Source of the DNA: an uncultured Bacilli bacterium
GTDB lineage: Bacteria; Bacillota_I; Bacilli_A; RF39; UBA660
Direction: 5' to 3'
NCBI GenBank assembly: GCA_934097015.1
Contig: CAKONF010000022.1
Coordinates: forward strand, 1-19,832
DNA: 19,832 nt
Shown: in pieces, positions 1 to 7,518 of the stretch
Numbering within the stretch: position 1 is the first letter of the stretch
Layout: the number at the start of each line of letters is the position of its first letter
The notes under the pieces: model-generated
Database searches by the model: none
What the model saw: only the letters and a program-made list of their open reading frames with translations
Told to the model about the DNA's origin: nothing
Position numbers and translations under genes: made by a program

Positions 1-1245
1 TGTAATGGAGTAAATGAAACAACATTTCCAAGTGGAATAAGTCAATTAATAACAAATACAATAGAACCAGGAAAAACCCATACATATACATTTAAATTTA
101 CATATAAAGATACAGGAACAGACCAAAGTATAGATATGGGAAAAGAGTTAAGTGCCAAGATACAAATATTTGGAAAACTACCAAATGGAGAATTTTTCCC
201 ATTTGAAGATGGAAGTCTAGCTAGTGCAATAATAAATAACGCAAAAACAAGTATAAATGGAACTACATTTGTAGATAATTTATCTTCAACAAACCTTTCA
301 AATAAATGGACTACTTATGATGAAAAAATGCTTGCAACAGCAGAAGATGATTATGGAACAAGTTATTATTTTAGAGGAAATCCGACAGATAACTATTTAA
401 ATTATGCAGGTATGTGTTGGCGAATAATTCGTATTCAAGGAGATGGAAGTGTTAAATTATTACTTGCTTCTGAAAAAACGTGTAGTGAAGCAAATTTAAC
501 TATAGATAGTGGACTTGCTACAGATGGAGCTGCTGGAACACAAGGTACTAAAATTAAAACTGAATATGGAAAGAAAAGCATAAAAGATAATTTTTATTTA
601 TTGGACTATATTAATGGAAATAAAGAAGGTCAAGCAAGATATGATTTAAATCTATGGTTGAATAGAAAAATCACAAATGAAAATGATAAATTATTATTAA
701 AGAAAGAAACATGGTGTATTGGAGATCAAAAAAATGGATACGAATATTGGTACAATACAAGTGGAAATATAATTGGTACAATAGATGATTTGATAAATTC
801 AAATACCGATTTCTATTATGTTGCTGCAAAAAAACTAAGTACTAATACACCATCTTATAAATGTGATATAACAGGTACAACTGGTGAAACTGACATAAAT
901 AAAATAGGTTTGATTACATTGGATGAACTAATGTATGCAGGTGGGACTTATGGAAGTGCTAATGAAGGTGAAAGTGATAATAATAATAGTTATATACTAG
1001 ATAACGGTCAATCAGATTATACAGTAGGAGATTGCACTTTAACATTAACTCCATATGCTCAAAATATATTTGAAACACCAGATGGATATTATTCAAGCCC
1101 TTTTCCAATATTTATTACAGACAGTGGTGTAGCAAATGATGCTTATACAGATAATGGAGGAATTCGACCAGTATTGACAATTAAAGGTGGTACAAAAATT
1201 ACGGGTGGAGATGGAACAATCAAAAATCCTTATAATATAAGTTAG
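1..1245 (+). CDS. Exported TasA-like / Cys-containing surface protein, 5'-truncated by window edge
   Basis: The reading frame is open from base 1 (TGT AAT GGA...) to TAG at 1243-1245, so the gene begins before the window; the first internal ATG at 136 is not the start. About 414 residues are visible. The first ~60 match residues ~125-190 of the next gene (shared pattern HTYTFK, then DTGxDQSxDMGK), which is the end of a TasA-like beta-rich region. The rest is the C-terminal module shared with the neighbour: DDYGTSYYFRGN, then GMCWRIIRIQGDGS, WCIGD, YKCD and a terminal IRPVLTIKGG...GGDGT...NPY. Cysteines in the MCWR, WC and KC motifs recur in both proteins, suggesting disulfides outside the cell (inference). 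It is probably a cell-surface or secreted protein; function unknown. A tandem paralogue follows 200 bases downstream. Confidence 0.8.
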   Translation, partial: CNGVNETTFPSGISQLITNTIEPGKTHTYTFKFTYKDTGTDQSIDMGKELSAKIQIFGKLPNGEFFPFEDGSLASAIINNAKTSINGTTFVDNLSSTNLSNKWTTYDEKMLATAEDDYGTSYYFRGNPTDNYLNYAGMCWRIIRIQGDGSVKLLLASEKTCSEANLTIDSGLATDGAAGTQGTKIKTEYGKKSIKDNFYLLDYINGNKEGQARYDLNLWLNRKITNENDKLLLKKETWCIGDQKNGYEYWYNTSGNIIGTIDDLINSNTDFYYVAAKKLSTNTPSYKCDITGTTGETDINKIGLITLDELMYAGGTYGSANEGESDNNNSYILDNGQSDYTVGDCTLTLTPYAQNIFETPDGYYSSPFPIFITDSGVANDAYTDNGGIRPVLTIKGGTKITGGDGTIKNPYNIS

Positions 1246-1278
1246 AATAAATAAAATTTTAATTTTATCAAAAAAATA

Positions 1279-1307
1279 TTTACAAAAAGTACTAGTTTTG
1301 ATATAGT
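1279..1307 (+). promoter_or_regulatory. Extended -10 sigma-A promoter for the surface-protein gene
   Basis: TTTACA (1279-1284), a 17-base spacer and TATAGT (1302-1307) preceded by TGA at 1299-1301, an extended -10. Transcription would begin near 1314 and give a leader of about 138 bases before the ATG at 1452. No clear terminator follows the upstream gene; only a short all-AT hairpin lies at about 1250-1268. Confidence 0.65.
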
Positions 1308-1313
1308 ATATTT

Positions 1314-1451
1314 AAGGTAGAAATACCTAAAAACAAATTTTACGATTCATGAAAAAACAAGAAGCATACTTCTTCCCCAACCCCAAAAATCGTTGGGGGG
1401 GGGGGTATAAAGAAATATGTTTTTTCGTGTAAAAAAAGGAGTGTGAAAAGA
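1314..1451 (+). promoter_or_regulatory. Structured 5' leader with nested hairpins and a G11 tract
   Basis: Between the predicted start site and the SD there are several complementary segments. AGGTA/TACCT with a GAAA loop lies at 1315-1328. A 12-bp outer helix (one G-U) pairs 1348-1359 with 1418-1429. Inside it sit AAGAAG-CATA-CTTCTT (1359-1374) and CCCCAA (1375-1380), which can pair with TTGGGG (1393-1398) running into the G tract. A second CCCC at 1381-1384 can also pair with the Gs. The outer helix ends about 7 bases before the SD AAGGAG at 1436-1441. It matches no riboswitch class I recognise. I infer that it controls expression of the downstream gene. Confidence 0.55.
1395..1405 (+). repeat. 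Homopolymeric G11 tract
   Basis: Eleven consecutive G in very AT-rich DNA, 46 bases upstream of the chosen start of the surface-protein gene and inside the hairpin-rich leader. Such tracts are the classic substrate of slipped-strand phase variation in other bacteria. No other G or C run of similar length was noticed in the window. The exact length may be misassembled or mixed in the population. Confidence 0.9.
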
Positions 1452-3305
1452 ATGAATCGTAAGCAAAAAATAATAGTAAGTACAACAGGAATATTTTTAG
1501 TACTTTTAATTCTTGTAGGATTAACTTACGCATATTTTTTAACAAGAATAAATGGAAATACAAATGATAAAAGTATAAGTGTGACTACAGCAAACTTAGA
1601 ATTAACTTATGGAGATAATAGTGCAGAGATACTAGGTAAAGATTTAGTATTAGAGCCAAGTGATACTGAAATTGGAACAAAAACATTTACTGTCACAAAT
1701 AATGGTAATGATACAAGTTATGTAGTAGTTATAGAAAATGTTAGTGTGACAAAGACTAGTGATGGAAGTACAACTACATTTGAAAGTAATGATTTCAGAT
1801 ACACATTAACTTGTACAAAAAGTGATGGAACGAATTGTGATGGAGTAGGTACACAAAGTGTATTTCCAATAAACGGTGGTGTTCTAGTTGGAAATAGTAT
1901 AAAAGAGGGAGATGTACATACATATACATTTAAATTGTGGTACATAGATACTGGAATAGACCAAAGTAATGATATGGGTAAAACAATACAAGCAAGATTA
2001 AATATAACAAATCTATCAAGTATGACAAATCCGTATTTGGCTAATACAAATAGTTTAGCATATAATATAATAGAAAATGCTAAAAATAAAGCAAATGGAA
2101 CAGAGTTGTTATCAAGTCCAAAAACAAAAGTTGCAGAAGAAATTTCTACAAAGTGGGGAACAGGTAAATATTATACTGAAACTGTGACGACCGGAAGTTT
2201 AGGTGGTTCTTATTATACATGGAAAATAGGAGATAGTGCAGCTAATGCTAAAACTGGTAGTTCGGTAAGTTCATATGAAGAAGCCGTTGGGAAATATGTA
2301 TATGATGATTGCAATTATTTGACTAGATATTTGGAGTCTTATGACGCTACATCATCAACATTAAATTTTAGAACAGAAATATATGATTATGAAAAAAATA
2401 TGTCTGTGGCAACAGATGATTATGGGACAAGCTATTATTATAGAGGAAATGTAATAGATAATTATGTAAATTTTGCAGGAATGTGCTGGCGAATAGTTCG
2501 TATTGTGGGAGATGGAAGTATAAAACTAATATTAGAAGATCAAGATAGTACATGTGCTACAAGTGACGGTAATTGGAACATACCTACTACAACTGGTGGC
2601 AAAACAAAAACTGGTAATTTTGGATATACACAATATGCAGCAAACACATTGACCGCTTCCGATGGAACCAAAAATTCAAGTACAAAAAAATTAATGAATT
2701 ATTTAAATGGTGGAACAAATAATGATAAATCGATGGCAACAGCATTTAAGAATTTTCAAACTGGACCTTTAGCAAATTATTTAGATGAATTAAAAGCAGG
2801 AGACTGGTGTTTAAATGATAAAGCTTATGCTAGTAGGACTGATAATACAACATCATTAACTAGTCAGGAATTACTTGATAAAAAAATTAAGAATGGACCA
2901 GAAATTTATTATGACTCAGATGTTCATTTAAAAGAAAAAACTCCAAAAGAATCAACATTAAAATGTAATGGAACAGTAATGACTAAGTTTGCAGATAATA
3001 CTAATATGTATGTGGGAACATTAACAGCAGATGAAGTTACATATGCTGGTGGTAATGGTGGTAATCCGTATTATTACTTAATAAATGATTATCTAAAATC
3101 AAATCGATTAACGTTTTGGTCTTTGACACCTATGACATTTGGTGGCGGTGATCGCGTATTTAGTGTACAAAGTTTGGGTTTCATTCTCGGAGGTACCTAT
3201 GTGGATGACGACAAATCGTTCCGTCCCGCAGTTTCTCTTAAACCTGGAATACAAATTTCAAGTGGAAATGGTACTAAAGAAAATCCTTACGAAATTGTTT
3301 CATAA
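1452..3305 (+). CDS. Exported protein with SipW/TasA-type N-terminus and Cys-containing C-terminal module
   Basis: 617 residues. I chose the ATG at 1452: SD AAGGAG at 1436-1441 leaves 10 bases, whereas the in-frame GTG at 1443 would lie one base from the SD. A basic N-terminus and hydrophobic helix (about 7-27) end in GLTYAYF, as in SipW-dependent TasA/camelysin-type signals. Residues ~35-190 form a Thr/Ser-rich, probably beta-sandwich region (SVTTANLELTYGDNS, then FTVTNNGN). The C-terminal half (from ~330) has DDYGTSYYYRGN, GMCWRIVRIVGDGS, DWCLND, LKCNG and a final FRPAVSLKPG...SGNGT...NPYEI, shared with the upstream gene. Cys in the MCWR, WC and KC motifs are conserved between the two. Location should be the cell surface or matrix. 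The function is unknown; adhesin or matrix component is inference only. Expression may be switched by the leader G tract. Confidence 0.8.
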   Translation: MNRKQKIIVSTTGIFLVLLILVGLTYAYFLTRINGNTNDKSISVTTANLELTYGDNSAEILGKDLVLEPSDTEIGTKTFTVTNNGNDTSYVVVIENVSVTKTSDGSTTTFESNDFRYTLTCTKSDGTNCDGVGTQSVFPINGGVLVGNSIKEGDVHTYTFKLWYIDTGIDQSNDMGKTIQARLNITNLSSMTNPYLANTNSLAYNIIENAKNKANGTELLSSPKTKVAEEISTKWGTGKYYTETVTTGSLGGSYYTWKIGDSAANAKTGSSVSSYEEAVGKYVYDDCNYLTRYLESYDATSSTLNFRTEIYDYEKNMSVATDDYGTSYYYRGNVIDNYVNFAGMCWRIVRIVGDGSIKLILEDQDSTCATSDGNWNIPTTTGGKTKTGNFGYTQYAANTLTASDGTKNSSTKKLMNYLNGGTNNDKSMATAFKNFQTGPLANYLDELKAGDWCLNDKAYASRTDNTTSLTSQELLDKKIKNGPEIYYDSDVHLKEKTPKESTLKCNGTVMTKFADNTNMYVGTLTADEVTYAGGNGGNPYYYLINDYLKSNRLTFWSLTPMTFGGGDRVFSVQSLGFILGGTYVDDDKSFRPAVSLKPGIQISSGNGTKENPYEIVS

Positions 3306-3342
3306 TGTTTTCCTAAGTTAATTGTGTCTTTTTATGAAAATT

Positions 3343-3369
3343 AAGTACTAAGAACTTTAGTACTTTTTT
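3343..3369 (+). terminator. Intrinsic terminator after the surface-protein gene
   Basis: A perfect 9-bp stem AAGTACTAA/TTAGTACTT (3343-3351 with 3357-3365), a 5-base loop and a T run through 3369. It separates the surface-protein unit from the SUF cluster. Confidence 0.85.
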
Positions 3370-3382
3370 CATATCTTTATAT

Positions 3383-3410
3383 GTATTTTTAACTATACTT
3401 GTGATAAAAT
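3383..3410 (+). promoter_or_regulatory. Probable promoter of the SUF cluster (extended -10)
   Basis: TAAAAT at 3405-3410 is preceded by TGA at 3402-3404, an extended -10. The -35 region around 3383-3388 is poor. The position fits: after the terminator and 19 bases before the sufC start codon. No Fe-S regulator site is recognised. Confidence 0.45.
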
Positions 3411-3428
3411 AGGTTGTAGGTGATTGAA

Positions 3429-4184
3429 GTGCTAAGTATAAAAAATTTAAAAGTAAGTGTAGATGATAAAATAATATTAAATGATTTTAATTTAGAAATA
3501 AAAGATAATGAAATACATGCATTAATGGGACTCAATGGTAGTGGTAAAAGTACAATATGTAAAGTTCTAATGGGTGATAGTAGATATAAAGTTATATCAG
3601 GTTCTATATTTTATAAAGATGTAGACTTATTAAAAATGGATACAACTACTAGAGCTAGAAGTGGTCTATTTTTAGTAAATCAAAATCCTATTGAAATAGA
3701 AGGTGTTAAGAATTCAGAAATGTTAAGATTAGCTCTAGAAGCTAAAACAGGTAAAAGTGAAAATATATTTGAATTTTCTAAATTAATGAATAATGTTTGT
3801 GAAAAAATAAATGTAGATAAAAGTTTTATACACAGAGGCATTAACGAAAATATGTCTGGTGGAGAAAGAAAGAAAAATGAACTTATGCATTTATGGGTTT
3901 TAGAACCAGACTTAATACTTTTAGATGAAATTGATAGTGGCGTTGACGTAGATAATTTAAATACTATTTGTAATTCATTAAAAGAATATTTTGATACACA
4001 TTCATGTTCATTCTTAATAATTACACATCATACAAATATACTAAAAAAACTAATTCCAAATAAAGTACATATATTGTCTTCAGGTAAAATTATAAAAACT
4101 GGTGATTATAGTTTAGCAGAAAGTATAGAAAATAATGGTTTTACTGGGACAAATAAAGTAAGTGAGAATATAAATAATGAATAA
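3429..4184 (+). CDS. sufC: Fe-S cluster assembly ATPase SufC
   Basis: SufC is the ABC ATPase of the cytosolic SUF machine; ATP hydrolysis reshapes the SufB/SufD scaffold on which clusters are built. With the GTG at 3429 the protein is 251 residues, about the family length. This start has AGGTG (3418-3422) six bases upstream; the GTG at 3420 overlaps that SD. Visible motifs: Walker A GLNGSGKST (34-42), the SufC-type signature MSGGERKKNE, Walker B LILLDEIDSGVD and the H-loop ITHH. The SGGERKKNE form and the LDExDSG(V/L)D motif separate SufC from transport ATPases. It is first in sufC-sufD-sufS-sufU, and its last 8 bases overlap the next gene, which suggests coupled translation. Confidence 0.95.
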   Translation: MLSIKNLKVSVDDKIILNDFNLEIKDNEIHALMGLNGSGKSTICKVLMGDSRYKVISGSIFYKDVDLLKMDTTTRARSGLFLVNQNPIEIEGVKNSEMLRLALEAKTGKSENIFEFSKLMNNVCEKINVDKSFIHRGINENMSGGERKKNELMHLWVLEPDLILLDEIDSGVDVDNLNTICNSLKEYFDTHSCSFLIITHHTNILKKLIPNKVHILSSGKIIKTGDYSLAESIENNGFTGTNKVSENINNE

Positions 4185-4761
4185 AATAGTATTAGATAAA
4201 GAAAATATTATAAATTTAAAAATAGAAGAAGATAGTATATGTAATGTTAGTAAAGATTATATTATAAAAGAATTAAATATAGATATAAAAGATAATGTAA
4301 TATTTGAATTAAATCACTATAGTGAAATAAATAATACATTAAAAATAAATATAACACAAAATAATAATAGTAAATTTATATATAATCATAGTTTTATATC
4401 ATATGATAATTATAATTTAAATATTGATATTACTATGAAAGGTAATAATTCTAAAAATAATATTAATATACATGGAATAAGTGATAATGCTAGAGTAAGT
4501 GTTATAATAGATGGAATTGTAAAAGAAAATACATTTGATAATGATTTAAATGAATATGTTAAATTATTAAATATTAATAATGGTGTTTCAAATATATATC
4601 CAAATATGTTTATAAATACTAAAAATGTTGTTGCTAATCATAGTGCTAGTGTATCTAAAATAAATGAAGATTATTTATTTTATTTAATGAGTAAAGGCTT
4701 AGAACGTGATGAATGTATTAAATTAATTTTAGATGGATTTTTAAAAAATAATGCTAGATAA
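4177..4761 (+). CDS. Short SufB/SufD-family scaffold protein (SufD-like)
   Basis: 194 residues, against roughly 430-470 for usual SufB or SufD. The C-terminal family signature is clear: NHSASVSKINEDYLFYLMSKGL (motif spans 154-175), then a helix ending LILDGFL. His155 sits where SufD carries its conserved His. The N-terminal ~150 residues are Asn/Ile-rich alternating beta strands, fitting a shortened beta-helix. Only Cys22 and Cys180 are present, and neither is at the SufB scaffold-Cys position, so it looks more SufD-like. It overlaps sufC by 8 bases and lies 13 bases before the sufS start. No sufB lies in the cluster, so this protein may be the only SufC partner, or sufB may be elsewhere. The ends are in frame with both neighbours, so it is not an obvious frameshift remnant. 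Confidence 0.8.
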   Translation: MNKIVLDKENIINLKIEEDSICNVSKDYIIKELNIDIKDNVIFELNHYSEINNTLKINITQNNNSKFIYNHSFISYDNYNLNIDITMKGNNSKNNINIHGISDNARVSVIIDGIVKENTFDNDLNEYVKLLNINNGVSNIYPNMFINTKNVVANHSASVSKINEDYLFYLMSKGLERDECIKLILDGFLKNNAR

Positions 4762-4762
4762 T

Positions 4763-4770
4763 GGAGGTGA
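4763..4770 (+). promoter_or_regulatory. Strong SD that fixes the sufS start
   Basis: GGAGGTGA at 4763-4770 lies four bases before the ATG at 4775. It selects that codon over the in-frame ATG at 4751, which lies inside the end of the previous gene and has no SD. Confidence 0.85.
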
Positions 4771-4774
4771 TTTT

Positions 4775-5974
4775 ATGAATGAGTATAGATATGATTTTCC
4801 TATGTTAAAAAATGATATAATTTATTTAGATAATGGTGCTACAACTTTTAAACCAGATAGTGTTATTGATGCAATAACTGATTACTATAAAAATTATAGT
4901 GCTAACGCACATAGAGGAGATTATACAATTAGTTATAAAGTTGACGTTAATTATGAAAATGCACGTAAAAAAATTGCTGATTTTATAAACGCAGATTTTG
5001 AAGAAACTATATTTACAAGTGGTGCAACAGAATCTTTAAATATGATAGTAAATGGATTCTTTAAAAATATTTTAGAAGCAGGAGATGAAGTATTAATTAC
5101 TAAAAGTGAACATGCTTCAAATGTTCTTCCTTGGTTTAAATTAGCAAAAGAACTTAATATAGTTGTTAATTATATAGAACTTGATGATAACTTACATATT
5201 ACTATGGATAATGTAATAAATAGCATAACACCTAAAACAAAAGTAATAAGCATTGCTGGAATAACAAATGTAGTTGGAGATGAAAGACCAATAGATGATA
5301 TATGTAAATTTGCTCATGCAAATAATATATTTGTAGTAATAGATGGAGCTCAATTAGTACCACATAAAAAAGTAGATGTAAAAAAAAGTGATATAGACTT
5401 TTTAGCATTTTCAGGACATAAAATGTGTGGACCAACTGGAATTGGCGTGCTTTATGGAAAAAAAGAATTTTTAGAAAAATTAGAACCTATTAATATGGGT
5501 GGTGGTATGAATGAATCTTTTGATGATCCTGATAACGTTTATTTAAAAGAATTACCAACTAGACTAGAGGCAGGTACACCTAATATTGCTGAAGCAATAG
5601 GACTTGGTGCTGCTGTTGATTATTTAAATAAAATAGGTATGGATAATATATTTGAATATGAAAAAAAATTAAAAACTTACTTAATTGATAAATTAATAAA
5701 ATTGCCATATATAGATATAATAAATTTAGAAAGTGATTCAGGCATAGTATCATTTAATATAGATGGAATATTTAGTCAAGATGTTGCATTTTATCTAAAT
5801 AAATATAATATTTGTGTAAGAGCAGGAAATCATTGTGCTAAAATATTAAAAGATGAAACTGGAGTAAAAAACTCATTAAGAGTTAGTTTATACTTTTATA
5901 ATACATATGAAGAAATTGATAAATTAATTAATTTGTTAAGTGATAGAGATAAAATAATAAGAGAGATGATATAA
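4775..5974 (+). CDS. sufS: Cysteine desulfurase SufS
   Basis: A PLP enzyme that takes sulfur from L-cysteine and passes it as persulfide to SufU for Fe-S assembly. 399 residues from the ATG at 4775, close to Bacillus SufS. Motifs in order: YLDNGATT (17-24), NAHRGDYTIS (44-53), SGATESLN (82-89), SEHASNVLPW with the PLP-stacking His113, IDGAQLVPH (189-197), and SGHKMCGPTG with the Schiff-base Lys216. Near the C-terminus, VRAGNHCAK carries the persulfide Cys354. The usual RAGHHCAQ motif is RAGNHCAK here, a conservative change beside the active Cys. The short active-site segment is of the group II (SufS/CsdA) type. The stop overlaps the sufU start by one base (TAATG). Confidence 0.96.
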   Translation: MNEYRYDFPMLKNDIIYLDNGATTFKPDSVIDAITDYYKNYSANAHRGDYTISYKVDVNYENARKKIADFINADFEETIFTSGATESLNMIVNGFFKNILEAGDEVLITKSEHASNVLPWFKLAKELNIVVNYIELDDNLHITMDNVINSITPKTKVISIAGITNVVGDERPIDDICKFAHANNIFVVIDGAQLVPHKKVDVKKSDIDFLAFSGHKMCGPTGIGVLYGKKEFLEKLEPINMGGGMNESFDDPDNVYLKELPTRLEAGTPNIAEAIGLGAAVDYLNKIGMDNIFEYEKKLKTYLIDKLIKLPYIDIINLESDSGIVSFNIDGIFSQDVAFYLNKYNICVRAGNHCAKILKDETGVKNSLRVSLYFYNTYEEIDKLINLLSDRDKIIREMI

Positions 5975-6399
5975 TGGATAATGAGTTTAAAAGAGAGATT
6001 ATATTAGAAAATTTTCAAAACCCATTTAATAAAGATGGTAATGATAATTTAGGATATTTAAAAACTAATTCTAATAATGAATCATGTATAGATAACATAG
6101 ACATATATGTTGATATAAAAGATAATATAATAAAAGATATAAGATTTAATGGAGAAGCATGTGCTATTTCAACTGCAAGTACTTCTATAATGTTAAAAAA
6201 TATAATTAATAAAAGTGTAGATGATGCTATTAAATATATAAATAATTTTATGAATATGATTAATGAAAAAGAATACAATGAAGAAGAACTAAATGAAGGT
6301 ATTGCATTTGATGAAATATACAAACAACAGAATAGAAAAACATGTGTTACTCTACCATATACAGGTATATTAAAAATATTAAATAATTATAAAAAATAG
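5974..6399 (+). CDS. sufU: Sulfur-transfer zinc protein SufU
   Basis: SufU accepts persulfide sulfur from SufS and activates it; it replaces SufE in Bacillota. 141 residues, normal length. The four zinc ligands known from Bacillus SufU can be placed: Cys38 and Asp40 (SCID), Cys63 (NGEACAIS) and Cys124 (RKTCVTLP). The segment RFNGEACAISTAS is the family hallmark, and the extra loop that separates SufU from IscU is present. It is translationally coupled to sufS through TAATG and ends the cluster. In Bacillus the next gene would be sufB; here a hairpin and an unrelated operon follow. Confidence 0.94.
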   Translation: MDNEFKREIILENFQNPFNKDGNDNLGYLKTNSNNESCIDNIDIYVDIKDNIIKDIRFNGEACAISTASTSIMLKNIINKSVDDAIKYINNFMNMINEKEYNEEELNEGIAFDEIYKQQNRKTCVTLPYTGILKILNNYKK

Positions 6400-6420
6400 T
6401 AGGAATATTCTTACTATTTT
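6393..6420 (+). terminator. Probable terminator of the SUF cluster
   Basis: A 9-bp stem AAAATAGTA/TACTATTTT (6393-6401 with 6412-6420) whose inner part can extend through GAATATTC. It overlaps the sufU stop. The T run is only four bases, so it may be leaky. Confidence 0.6.
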
Positions 6421-6429
6421 AAAATTATA

Positions 6430-6458
6430 TTGATAAAACTTTAGTTTTTTTTCATAAT
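6430..6458 (+). promoter_or_regulatory. Promoter of mrnC-rlmB-sigH
   Basis: TTGATA (6430-6435), 17 bases, CATAAT (6453-6458). A second candidate -10, TATCAT at 6463-6468 with TG at 6460-6461, overlaps it. The mrnC start follows 33 bases downstream. Confidence 0.6.
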
Positions 6459-6491
6459 GTGTTATCATTTTGTTAGCTAATGAGGTGGCTT

Positions 6492-6848
6492 ATGAATAAT
6501 TTAGTGTTAGCATACTTAGGTGATGCAGTATATGAATTATGGATTAGAGAATATTTAATAAATAAAAAAATTGGAAAAGTAAATGATTTACAAAATGAAA
6601 GTATGAAATATGTTAGTGCAAAAAGTCAAGTAAAACATTTACATAGATTGCTAGATAATAATATATTAACAGAAGAAGAAATTGACGTTGTTAAACGTGG
6701 TAGAAATGCATCCAGTCATAATAAAAAAAATGTAGATATAATTACATATAAAAAAAGTACTGGATTAGAATGTTTGATTGGTTATTTAAAAATAAATAAA
6801 AATACTAAAAGAATAGATGAAATAATGAATTTTATAGTAGGTGAATAA
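6492..6848 (+). CDS. mrnC: Mini-ribonuclease III (23S rRNA maturation)
   Basis: Mini-III is an RNase III catalytic domain without the dsRNA-binding domain; in Bacillus it trims 23S rRNA precursor ends. 118 residues from the ATG at 6492. The SD GAGGTGG at 6482-6488 rules out the ATG at 6480. The motif LAYLGDAVYELWIR (6-19) contains the catalytic Asp11; VKRGRNASSH is the second conserved block. It is shorter at the N-terminus than the ~140-residue Bacillus protein but holds the core. Order mrnC-rlmB-sigH-secE-nusG matches Bacillus, which supports the call. It is followed directly by rlmB, whose SD lies in its last codons. Confidence 0.9.
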   Translation: MNNLVLAYLGDAVYELWIREYLINKKIGKVNDLQNESMKYVSAKSQVKHLHRLLDNNILTEEEIDVVKRGRNASSHNKKNVDIITYKKSTGLECLIGYLKINKNTKRIDEIMNFIVGE

Positions 6849-6849
6849 A

Positions 6850-7518
6850 ATGAGAGTTGCTGGAAAAAATGTTTTTAATGAAATAGATATCAAAAATATA
6901 AAAAAAATATATTTAAGTAATAATTTTAAAGATAAAGATATAATTAACGTTATACATAATAATAAATTAAAATATGTACTTACAGAACAAAAAGTTTTAG
7001 ATAATATGTTAAGAAATAATCAAGGTATTATTGTAGAAATAAATGATTTTAAATATAAAGATATAAATGTTATAGATGATAATTTTGTTATAATATTAGA
7101 TCATTTAGAAGATCCACATAATTTTGGAGCAATAATACGTACTGCAGAAAGTAGAGGAATAAAAAATATAATTATTCCAAAAGATAGAAGTGTAAGTGTT
7201 AATGAAACAGTTATGAAATGTAGTGCTGGAACTTTAAATCATGTTAATATAATACAAGTAGTTAATTTAGTGAATGCAATAAACTATTTAAAAGAAAAAG
7301 GTTTCTTTGTTTATGGTGCTGAAGCTGATGGAGTTTTATATAATCAAGTTAATTATAGTGATAAAATATGTTTAATTATTGGTAGTGAAGGAAAAGGAAT
7401 AAGCAAAGTAGTAAGAAAAAATTGTGATGAAATAATTTCACTTCCTATGAAAGGACACATAAATAGTTTAAATGCATCAGTTGCTGCTGCTATATTAATA
7501 TATGGAATAGGTGATTAA
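6850..7518 (+). CDS. rlmB: 23S rRNA 2'-O-ribose methyltransferase RlmB (SpoU family)
   Basis: A SAM-dependent SPOUT methyltransferase, expected to methylate G2251 (E. coli numbering) in the 23S peptidyl-transferase region. 222 residues from the ATG at 6850; AGGTGA at 6839-6844 leaves five bases, while the GTG at 6841 overlaps that SD. The three SPOUT motifs are present: LEDPHNFGAIIRTAESRG (86-103), IIGSEGKGIS (176-185) and LPMKGHINSLNASVAAAI (198-215), which form the knotted SAM site. The N-terminal ~70 residues are the small substrate-binding domain. Family members overlap in sequence, so the exact target base is inferred from synteny with Bacillus yacO/rlmB. Confidence 0.9.
   Translation: MRVAGKNVFNEIDIKNIKKIYLSNNFKDKDIINVIHNNKLKYVLTEQKVLDNMLRNNQGIIVEINDFKYKDINVIDDNFVIILDHLEDPHNFGAIIRTAESRGIKNIIIPKDRSVSVNETVMKCSAGTLNHVNIIQVVNLVNAINYLKEKGFFVYGAEADGVLYNQVNYSDKICLIIGSEGKGISKVVRKNCDEIISLPMKGHINSLNASVAAAILIYGIGD

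Noticed and set aside
1348..1429. An invertible promoter flanked by the 12-bp inverted repeats
   Set aside because: The arms contain a G-T mismatch and are mostly A/T, the enclosed 58 bases hold no convincing promoter, and no recombinase gene is visible. An RNA hairpin explains the symmetry better.
4177..4761. The short SufD-like gene as a frameshifted or truncated pseudogene
   Set aside because: It overlaps sufC and abuts sufS in ordinary operon fashion, has a complete C-terminal signature, and leaves no space for a missing portion. A shortened but functional gene is more likely.
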